A model generated the notes under the pieces. That model saw nothing but the letters and a program-made list of their open reading frames with translations, ran no database searches and was not told the DNA's origin. This document shows, one piece after another, positions 54,934-64,000 of a DNA stretch of 64,000 nucleotides; the first letter of the stretch is position 1, and each line of letters begins with the position of its first letter. This DNA comes from Bimuria novae-zelandiae CBS 107.79 (lineage: Eukaryota > Ascomycota > Dothideomycetes > Pleosporales > Didymosphaeriaceae): positions 318,819 through 382,818 of the forward strand of contig ML976669.1 in assembly GCA_010015655.1 (NCBI GenBank), in the 5' to 3' direction. The position numbers and the translations under genes were made by a program.

Positions 54934-57900
54934 TAACGTTTTTAACTTTTTAAAAAAATACTAACTAAGGGAGGGAGACTTTAGGTTTATAGTAATTAAA
55001 TAATAAAACTATGTAGAAGCATTTTTCTATGCTTACTAACCTAACCTAGTTAGTAAAGTAGCACAAGAAATAGCAGATTATTACTACGCTTACAAAGACC
55101 CTAAGAAGAAGTACCTAAATAAAAACCTAAACTATAAACTAAAGTACGACTTGGACTACTGCAACCCTACGCACGAGACTATCTAATAGACCCTTTATAA
55201 AGAAGACTAATGTACTATTTATTACTAAGCTATAGAATATAGCTACTTTCCCTAAATATACTAATAATATAGATAGAAGTGGTTTAACTACCTTATCGCC
55301 TACTATAATATTCACCTCTAAGATAAACGCGAAACGCGATACTTTCTATATTTTAACTAAATACTAAACTAAGTAATATTGCTATTAGTTAATAGGAAAT
55401 ATATATTAGACAAATAGCAAATATACTTATACCCTAACTATAAAAAATATAAAAAGTAAAAGAATAAGCATAGATTTAATCGCGTACTAAAAGGGACTAC
55501 GACCCTCTAGATTAAAGTAGTAATAAAAAAAGAAGATAGTAAAGTTTCCCTAAATAAAACTTAATAATAGCCTTAGGAAAAGAGTAAAGGACACCTTAAA
55601 CCTATAGAGCTTGTTATAAAGAAAATGTCTTTTTTAGACCTAGGCTTAGACAGGAAAACGCCTTTAAAGGAATAAATGCTACTAATAGTAAGGTATTAAT
55701 TAAGCTATTAGTATAGCTTAAAAAAATATAAATAAAAGCCATGCTAGACTTAAAAGCACAAGAGAATTATATATTAAGAAAAGCACTTAATAGAGTAGGA
55801 CTCTATAAGCGTAAGAAGGCTATACCCTACGCTATTTATATCGCGAATAGATAGCTAATACCTGGCAAAGTAATAATTAAATACGAAGTTAAAACCACCC
55901 TTACGATCTATAAACACTACAAATTAATTACCCTCGATATTATTAAGGAAGCTAATTACGATAAAATTTTAAAATTACCCTAGTTAAGGAAGCATAACCC
56001 TATAATTAATAAAAAAAAAAAAAAGCTATCCTTTAAGCGCTGTAACTATGCATTATAAGTAAAGCCTACGCATTAATAGAGCATAATAGTAAATACAAGA
56101 GCTATTAATAATATAGTCTTATAATTAAGAGTTAATAAACGCGAAATTAACTTAGCAAACGCTAGCAGGAACTACTAGGTTATAAAGCGTAAGTATAAAG
56201 AGAATAACACACCTTTTTAATATCCCTAACAAATATAAGGAATAGAGTTATTTATTTTAAGAAGAGAAAGGAGTAAACTCCCTTCCTAAGCATATATACT
56301 AAGATTACTACATTATTCTCGAAGAAGGAAAAACGCCGCCTTTTAGACCACTATATAGCTAGAGTAAAAAGGAACTCTAATAGACACGCGAATTCCTAAA
56401 GAAAGCCCTTAATAAGTAATAAATACGCAAGTTAGAATTGCTAGTAGCATTACCTCTAATATTTATTATAAAGAAGGATAGGACATAATGTCTATATATT
56501 AACTATAAGAGGCTAAACAATATAATAATTAAGAATAGATACCCACTACTAAATATATAAGAGTCTTAAGATAGGCTAGGACGAGCTAAAACATTTATAT
56601 AATTTAACTTATAAAATAGATACTACCTTATATAAATAGTAGCAGGTGATAAGTAGAAGATAGCCTTTTAAACTAAATATAGACTATTTAAGTACTAAGT
56701 TATGCCTTTTAGACTTACTAATGCACTAGCAACATTTTAAGCAATAATTAATAATATATTATAAAACTACCTTAATATATTTATAGTTACCTACCTTAAT
56801 AATATCCTAGTATTTTCTAAGTAGGAGAAAGATCATGTGTAGCACGTATAAATAGTACTATAAGCGCTAAATAGCGCTAACCTATAATTAAAACTTAAGA
56901 AATATAAATTTTACGTTATAGAACTAGAGTTTCTAGGACATGTTATTAGTACTAAAAGTATCTAAGTAAGCCCTTTAAAGATTAAGGAAGTAAGAATGTA
57001 GAAATTACTTACTAATCTTAAGAAAGTATAAGCCTTTCTTAAATTTACTAAATTTAATAGATAATTTATTACAGACTACTCTAGAATTATACTACTTCTC
57101 ACGAACCTTATAAAAAAGGTAGACTTTTTAATTAAATAAAAGATTGCAAATAAGTATTCTAAACACTATAAGAAGCATATATTACGCTACTAGTCCTTAT
57201 ACACTTCTAGGATAACAAACCCTTACGTATTAAGACAAACGCAAGCAATTTGGCGGTTAGAGTATACGCGAAGTAAGAAAAAAATAGTAAATAGCACCTA
57301 GTTATATACTACGTACATAAGTTTATATTAAAAGAATTATAGTATAAAGTACATAATAAAGAACTACTTATAATAGTAAAAACTATTAAATATTAAAGAA
57401 TCTACGCATATAGTTACTTAGAACTTATAATTTTTATAGACTATAAAAATCTTACACGCTTTATAACTATAAAGGAACCTACCTAATAATAAGTAAAATA
57501 GTTAAAAACGCTAGGATAATACAAATTTAAGATGATATATACCCTAGGTAAGGAAAACGGACGAGCAGACGCCCTTAGTAGAATAAATAATAATAAAAAA
57601 AGGTTAAGACATACTTTATAATACTAAAGAAAAACCCTAATAGCTTTTTAGAACTAATAGCTAAATTTAATTAACTCCTTGTACTTACACGAAAAGTACC
57701 CGAGGAACTATAAACTAAAATTATATAATAATACTATAATAACCTAGTGAATAGACACCTAAGGATTAGAAAAACCATAGAACTTATTTAGCGGAATTAT
57801 AGCTTTAAGGGAATTAAGGAAGCAGTAACCACCTACATTTACAAATATATAGATTACTAGCGCAATAAACACGCGACACATCTAAAGTATAGAGAAATAC

Positions 57901-59000
57901 AGACTATACAAATACCCGTTGCACTATAGGAAGACATCGCTATAGACTTTGTTATAGGACTACTAAAATTAAGAGATCCTGTAACTAGAATTACTTATAA
58001 TATAATACTAAATATTATCTATTAATTTACTAAATACGTGAAATTACTATTATGTTAGAGGATAACTGTAGCTAAGGAACTTATATTCCTTATTCTAGAC
58101 TAACTTATATAATACTATAGTATTCTAAAGATAATTATTAGCAATAGAGACAAACTCTTTACTTTAAACTATTAGATAATCCTTATAGCACTTATTAGAA
58201 TAAAACAGAAATTATTAATAGCATACTATCTGTAAACCGACAGACAGACAGAACGTACGAATTAAACTATCGAAACGTACCTACGCATCTACTGTAATAA
58301 CTAGAAGAATAACTAGATTTCCTTACTACCTATGGCATAGTTAGCATACAACAACAAGACATTAATAGCAACAGGATTTATACTATTCTATATAAACTAT
58401 AAAAGACACCTATATCTCTTTATTTAAACACTTCATATAGCAATTAGGACAGAAGAAGTAATAAATATAATAAAAACTATAAAAAAAAACACATGCATAA
58501 CTCTAAAAAAACCTTATAAAAGCTTAATAGTAAAGTATTTCTTATATAAACTAAAAAAGAAAAATAGTACCTTAGCTAAAGAAGGGGGATAAAGCATATC
58601 TACTTATAAAAAATCTTTAAACCTAAAAAAAAAAGTATAAGAAACTAGATTATATTAAAATTAAATTATTTTTTATTATTAAATAAGTATTACTAATTAA
58701 CTACTAATTAGAACTACTGCCTAACGCGAAGATACACCTAGTATTTTACGTAAACTAACTTAAACCTGTAAACCTTAAAACACTAGTTAAAATAACCTTC
58801 TACTACTAGCTAGAGGAAGAAAATAAATTTAAAGTTAAAATACTTCTAGGATATAAAGAAGTTAGATAAAAAGACTTTTAAAATAATAAGTTTTTATAAG
58901 AATAGTTAGTTAAGTAGAAAGAATACCTACACTGAGAAAATATATAAGAACTAGAATCTAAACTCCGTAAGAACTACTAGTAATTTTTAAAAAAGGCATA
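54934..59000 (+). pseudogene. pol relic of the large gypsy element (protease, RT, RNase H, integrase, chromodomain)
   Basis: RT region at about 56400-56900, with the catalytic YLDD converted to YLNN (56793-56804), a G-to-A change that removes both metal-binding Asp. RNase H and integrase follow to about 58450. Near 58830-58990 a degenerate segment ('LVKWKEYLHWEN'-like once Trp stops are read through) matches the chromodomain found at the C-terminus of fungal chromovirus integrases. No active protein is possible. Confidence 0.78.
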
Positions 59001-59984
59001 AAATAAGATTTATAATTACTACTACTACGCTAGAGTAATAAGAGAAAGTTTTAAAGGAAAAGAGACTTATAACATAAATATACTAAAGATAAACACTACG
59101 TAGCAAAAAAGGAAGGCTTTAACTAGATAATAGACTAGTCTATTACCTTAGGGCCTAAAGTAGTATCTAGATTAATTAACACTACTACCAACGCTAGTTT
59201 CTTACGAGCCTTTAGGGCTTCTAACTTATCTATTATAAATATTTTATAATTAAATAACTCTTATTCCTTTTAACGTAACTTTTTACGCTAATCGCGTAAA
59301 CGTGCTATCTTCTTTTATACTAGATAAGCATGTAAGAGCGCTGCGTAAGCAAGCTTTTCTTTTACTTAAAGTTTTGCCGCCTTCTTAGCCTCTAACTTTT
59401 CTAACCTTTCTAACTTAGTATCTATCTTTAAATAATCTAGCAAAGGAATATCCTCTAGCTTATATTTCTAATTACTATACTAAATATAATTTATGCACTT
59501 TAAGTATAATAATAATAACTAATAGAGTAATTACTTCTTAGCGTAGTATAAATAGATAACTATAGTAAATACGTAATTTTACTTAAGATAATTAGCTTGC
59601 AAATAACAGTATTAGGCAGATTAAAAAAGTAGCTTTATAGGTAGTTAACTTATAAGGATATTAAGTCTAGAGGAGGGGGCTAATATTAAAATCTATTAAG
59701 ACCTAATATAACGCAAGGCGGGGTATAGGCACTTATCTATGCGACTAGCTAAGATTCCTAACTTAGCTACAGATCACGTAACTAAGTCACGCGTCCTAGA
59801 AATATCGGGCGTCCCAAAAGTATCTTGGCATATGGGACTTTGGGATTCTTAGGACACCTGGGATTCATAGGACAGGTCATGTGTATAGGGACACGAGGAT
59901 AGTCTTCTATTATTATATTTAACCTATTTATTAATCTATTATTTAGATCTAAATAAGCAACTTTATTAATTTAATTATGCTATA

Positions 59985-61855
59985 ACGTACTTCATATGCG
60001 AGCTGGACACATAAGCGAGCTGGTCACTCTGCCAAGACCCTACCAAAATCCATAGTGATTCACTACAACCCACGATGTCTCAACAATAATAAACTACACT
60101 AGATATAAAAGAAGCGCAAATACAGCTTACGCTTTAAGCTCTTAAATAAGACGTAAATCTATCTCTCTAACACGCTGTAGCTATCTATAACGTCTTCTAA
60201 AGTATATTAAGCACGCGACGCGCTGGAACTACCTTTTAATATAATTATACGCCTAACTTAATAAATCTACTTAAGATAGAAGAGGAGGTGATTATTCGGC
60301 ATATACTTAAGCTAGATAAGCGAGGATTTCCGCCCCGGCTTGCTGCTGTAAAGGATATGGCTAATTCTCTGCTGGCTGAGCGGCATAGTAAACCTATAGG
60401 CTAACTCTAGGCTGTAAACTTTGTCAAGCGCCAGCCAGAGCTTAAAGTTAAGTTTAATTGAAAGTACGACTATAAGAGAGCCCTCTGTGAGGATCCTGCG
60501 GTTATACAAGACTGGTTCCGGCTTGTAGAGAACATGAAGGCCAAGCATGGCATCCTCGACAAAGACACCTATAATTTCGACGAGTCAGGCTTTATGATAG
60601 GCATGATAACGACTAGAGCAGTAGTTACAGGCTCTAAGCGTTAAGGCAGGCTAAAGAGCGTGCAGCAGGGCAACTAGGAGTAGACTATAGTTATCTAAGG
60701 CATTAGCGCGATAGGGTGGGCGCTCCCACCCTTTATTATCTTCTAGGGCAAGCACCACCTCTCCGCTTAGTATAAAGAGCAGGATCTACCACACGATTGG
60801 GTTGTTAGAGTCTCTGAGAATGGCTGGACAATAAATAAGCTTAGTCTGCTGTGGCTGAAGCACTTTAATAAATATATAAAGAAGCGTGTTATTAGTGTAG
60901 CACGTTTACTTATTATTAATGGCTATAAGAGCTATAACTCGCTTAAATTCTAGCAATACTGCAAGGATAATAAGATTATTACTTTGTGTATGCCCCCACA
61001 TTCGTCGCACCTCCTGCAGCCACTCGATGTAGGCTGTTTTGCGCCGCTGAAGAAGGCGTACGGGCGCCAAGCCAAGGATCTAATGCGTAGCTATATTAAC
61101 TATATTACTAAAATCAAGTTCCTACCTTGCTTTATTGCGGCTTTTAAGACTTTAATTACTAAAAGTAATATTAAGGGAGGCTTTTAAGGCGCTAGCCTAG
61201 TTCCCCTTAACCTAGAAGTAGTAATATCGAAGCTTAATATTAGGTTACAGACTTTACTACTAGTTATTATAAATCACAGTGAGTGGCAGTCGCAAATACT
61301 AAAAAACACCCTAAAATTAGGGTTGTAATTAACGCTGGTAAAGTAAAGGATTTAGAGGCACCTAGATAGTTCCCTAACTTTAATAGTTAAGGCCTTTAAG
61401 AAGATAGCAAAAGGCGCTAAGCTAATAGCGTATTCTCTAGTATTAATAACTAAGCGCAACGCTAAGCTTAAAGCTACTAATAAGGCTACTATGTAATATA
61501 AATTGCATAAAAGAAAGCGTGTATAGCGTGAGGGAGTTCTAATAGCTAAAGAAGGCCTATAGCTAGCTACTATAAAGGACTTTAAGGCGCGTAGTAATAG
61601 GAAGAAGGCAAAGAAGCGGGTGCGCGCTAGTAAGGGCAAATTAACTTAATAACGCTATAGACGCTATAGCGAGCCTAGGCACAACTTGCGCACCTGTAAG
61701 TAAGCTATAAAAGTAGATTCTAAATAGATTAGCCTACTACAATTCCTAATAACTATTTTTATACGTTTTGTACTATCGTGTAGAGTAGAGCTTTTGGTGG
61801 GGTCTTGGCAGAGTGTCCAGCTCGCTTATGTGTCCAGCTCGCATATGGAGTACGT
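59985..61855 (+). mobile_element. pogo/Fot1-type (Tc1/mariner superfamily) DNA transposon
   Basis: 1871 bp with terminal inverted repeats of about 64 bp beginning ACGTACTYCATATGCGAGC, three mismatches between the ends. TA target duplication is shown by exact length agreement with the uninterrupted LTR copy. It carries one transposase frame. Confidence 0.9.
60075..61649 (+). pseudogene. pogo/Fot1-like transposase, stop-interrupted
   Basis: One collinear frame of 525 codons from ATG 60075 to TAA 61647-61649 with no frameshift; every break is a TAA/TAG/TGA. Domains: CENP-B-type HTH ('KLDKRGFPPRLAAVKDMAN'), then a DDE domain with 'YNFDESGFMIG' (first Asp), the second acidic position mutated to Asn ('INGYKSYNS', at 60918-60920, where DGHxSH is usual), and the third Asp in 'LLQPLDVGCFAPLKKAY'. 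A basic C-terminal tail follows. The codon changes fit RIP. The length is typical of Fot1-like transposases. Confidence 0.88.
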
Positions 61856-61989
61856 TATACACCTTTAATACTAACGCCCTAGTAACAAGCGTAAGCTATT
61901 ACTACGACCCTCTCTTGTCCTACCCGTACTCCTATCCGAGAACCAACCTTAGCCCCTTAGAGATTAGCTACCTCTTTGGGATCTTAACA

Positions 61990-64000
61990 AAAATGCACTA
62001 ACGTTAACCTCTAAAAGTTATTAAACTATAACTTTTATAACTATCTGGCGAAAGAAATCGCGCGTAACTACTTACTTATAATATAATAAAGGAACTAGAA
62101 GCTTTATAACTTTAACTTTAACTTCAATAACTATGCTATAGAAGCCAAGGAGTATAGTTAGAAGATTCTAAAGAATATATACTTTTAAAGCTTTCGCGAT
62201 AACCTACAGGACTAATTAGTTATAATGAATATAAATAACAATTAGGTTCTGTAAGGGGTCTAGAAGAGAGTTAATAAAGTTAAAAAAACCCTTTTTTAAA
62301 ATAAATTATAGCTACTAAAGTTTTCTGCTAAGAACAGGGCGCTAGACGGGATAAATTAGAAACCTACCCGAGCTACGTCTTACCTAAAAACGAGTCGTAC
62401 AATCTAATCCTTGGCCTAACTTGAATAAAGAAGAATAGGGTTAAACTAGCCCGAGCGAAGAAATTAATTTAGATTAAAAGTTTAGGCACCCGTATTCGTA
62501 ACTAAAAAAGTAAAAAACTATTAATAAAGCCTTAAAGGGTATTAGCTACTGCCTTTATAGCCCTAGATTAGCGTAATTAACGCCTATAAAATAAGGCTAA
62601 AGTATTTTTTATATTAATAAAGGATATATAGAAGGCGTTAACCCGCAAGCTAAAGGTAAATCTATAAGAGTTATTACCTAAAGCTTTTAAGGACTTATAG
62701 CGTATCTTTTGCAAGGAACAAGCTGATAATCTCCCCCTACACCGTGGATCTAGAGTAGATCTTTCTATCCCTCTTATAAAAAAAGATGGCAAGACCCTAA
62801 AGATCCTCTACAGTCCTCTATTTAATATATCTCGTAAAGAGTTGCTCGTCCTTTAGAAAGAGCTTACTAAAAACTTAAATAAAAGCTTTATTTAGGTAAG
62901 TAAGTCTAGCACCACCGACCTAGTAATATTTATTAAAAAATTAGTAGAGGACTACACTTTTATATTAATTATTAAGCCTTAAATACTATTATAAAGAAAG
63001 ACCAGTATCCTTTACTATTAATTAGTATAACCTTTTAGCTCCTCGCGAAAGCTAAATAGTTTAGTAAACTTAATATAATTTAAGCCTTCTATAAGCTTTA
63101 AATAGTAAAAGGCAAGGAATAGAAGACGGCGTTTAAAACCTAATTTAGTCTTTATAAGTAGTTAGTAGTTCCTTTTAGCCTAGCTAACGTGCTAAGTACG
63201 TTTTAGTAGTATATTAATTAGGTGCTAAGGGAGTACCTTAATAACTACTACTTAATATATATAAATAATATTCTTATCTTCTTTAGTAGTAGCTAAAAAG
63301 ACTATAAAAAGAAAGTATGTACTATAATTTAAAAGTTAGGGGTTGCAGGACTGCATTTAGATATTAAGAAATTTTATTTTTATATTAAAAAGACTAAGTA
63401 CTTTAAATTTATTATAGAAGTTAAGAAGGGCGTAAGTATGGATCTAGATAAAATCTAAGTAATTTAAGAATAGAAGCTACTAACTTTAGTAAAGGGAGTC
63501 TAGAGCTTTATAGGCTTTATAAACTTTTATTAAAAATTTATACGAGACTTCTCTAGTATAGTAAGCCCCTTTATAAAGTTTATTAGTGAAGAAGCAAAAT
63601 TTATTTAAAAATAAGAGTAATAGTATGTATTAGCTTCTTAAAAATAGCATTCTATATAGAACCCGCGCTAGCCTACTTTAACCCTAAATAAGAATTAGTA
63701 CTAGAAGTAGATACCTTTAGCTAGTTAATTAGGGAATACTTCTCTTAGTATAATAATAATAGGATTCTGCGCCTAGTAGATTACTTTTTAGTAAAGAATA
63801 GCTTGGCAGAATATAACTATACTATCTATGATAAAGAGATACTTATAGTTATTAAATACGTAAATAAATAAGACTATATATATTAAGTGGTAAAGCACCT
63901 TATAGTCTATACTAATTATAAGAACCTTACGTATTTTGCTACTAAATAAAGATTAGATAAATAATACGTTTAGTAGGCAGACATACTTAGCTATATTAAT
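61990..64000 (+). mobile_element. Second Ty3/gypsy element, 3' continuation (gag-like then RT), runs off the window
   Basis: Continues the element interrupted at 48103. A gag-like stretch ('FRDNLQDQLVIMN') lies near 62190-62230. From about 62600 a reverse transcriptase reads on the plus strand: 'LPLHRGSRVDLSIPLI' (62735-62780), then YINN in place of YIDD at 63258-63269, then the RNase H start. This family differs from the large gypsy element. Stops are frequent and of RIP type. No LTR at this end is in view. Confidence 0.75.

Larger units (their letters stand above)
48104..61989 (+). mobile_element. Large Ty3/gypsy chromovirus-type retrotransposon, itself carrying two later insertions
   Basis: Bounded by two LTRs of 433 bp and flanked by a perfect 5-bp duplication AAAAT (48099-48103 and 61990-61994). 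Without the copia and pogo insertions (and their duplications) its native length is about 6.8 kb, normal for the group. Gene order gag, protease, RT, RNase H, integrase and a C-terminal chromodomain-like segment reads on the plus strand. A polypurine tract GAGGAGGGGGC lies just before the 3' LTR. Stops are dense and consistent with RIP. Confidence 0.9.
59684..61989 (+). repeat. 3' LTR of the large gypsy element, split by a pogo/Fot1 transposon
   Basis: LTR pieces 59684-59984 and 61858-61989 sum to 433 bp once the 1871-bp transposon and its 2-bp TA duplication are removed, exactly the length of the 5' LTR. The 5' end reads TATTAAAATC, the RIP-decayed form of TGTTAGGATC. Confidence 0.9.

Noticed and set aside
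45700..64000. CRISPR-like or tandem repeat structure in the AT-rich block
   Set aside because: The repeats are paired LTRs and TIRs of identified transposons; no regularly spaced array exists.

Overview
The window is nuclear DNA of a filamentous ascomycete (Pezizomycotina, probably Dothideomycetes). The signs are short introns of about 45-70 bp with GTRNGT donors and CTRAY-type branch points, fungal-only families (fungal-type P450s, MHR transcription factor, LIM-RhoGAP), and transposons damaged in the way expected of repeat-induced point mutation (RIP). The species is not determined. All exon structures were built by eye from splice signals and frame continuity.

Layout. 1-9.5 kb holds ordinary genes: a LIM-domain Rho-GAP (cut by the left edge), RNA polymerase II subunit Rpb4, a 14-helix MFS exporter, a small hypothetical protein and a cytochrome P450. 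9.5-13.1 kb is gene-poor, with a 200-bp hAT-like MITE and a small secreted SH3-like protein. From 13.1 to about 43 kb lies a dense set of 14 genes that looks like one catabolic cluster: metallo-beta-lactamase fold hydrolase, type-B carboxylesterase, SDR, NmrA-like reductase, 3-hydroxyisobutyrate-dehydrogenase-like protein, 3-oxoacid CoA-transferase, maleylacetate reductase, thiolase, PcaB-like cycloisomerase, homogentisate-dioxygenase-like enzyme, CaiB/BaiF CoA-transferase, mitochondrial oxodicarboxylate carrier, a two-finger C2H2/MHR transcription factor and a second P450. A Tc1/mariner-type element (14.3-17.1 kb) is inserted between the first two. A 607-aa protein of unknown function follows (43.2-45.2 kb).

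45.7-64 kb is a nested stack of retrotransposons, mostly AT-rich and stop-ridden. A Ty3/gypsy relic is cut by a second gypsy, which is split by a third (48104-61989, 433-bp LTRs, 5-bp TSD). That third element contains a copia element (49720-54928) in its body and a pogo/Fot1 DNA transposon (59985-61855) in its 3' LTR.

How the cluster may work (inference): esterase/lactonase-type hydrolases, P450 and reductases prepare an aromatic or lactone substrate. The HGD-like dioxygenase opens the ring. The cycloisomerase and maleylacetate reductase lead to 3-oxoadipate, which the CoA-transferase and thiolase turn into succinyl-CoA and acetyl-CoA. Three enzymes start with mitochondrial-type presequences and a mitochondrial carrier is encoded alongside.

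The most striking signal is the 8-mer ATGTGGGG/CCCCACAT, which recurs in promoters across 17.3-41.1 kb. Its core GTGGGG is what a zinc-finger recognition code predicts for the two fingers of the cluster's own transcription factor.
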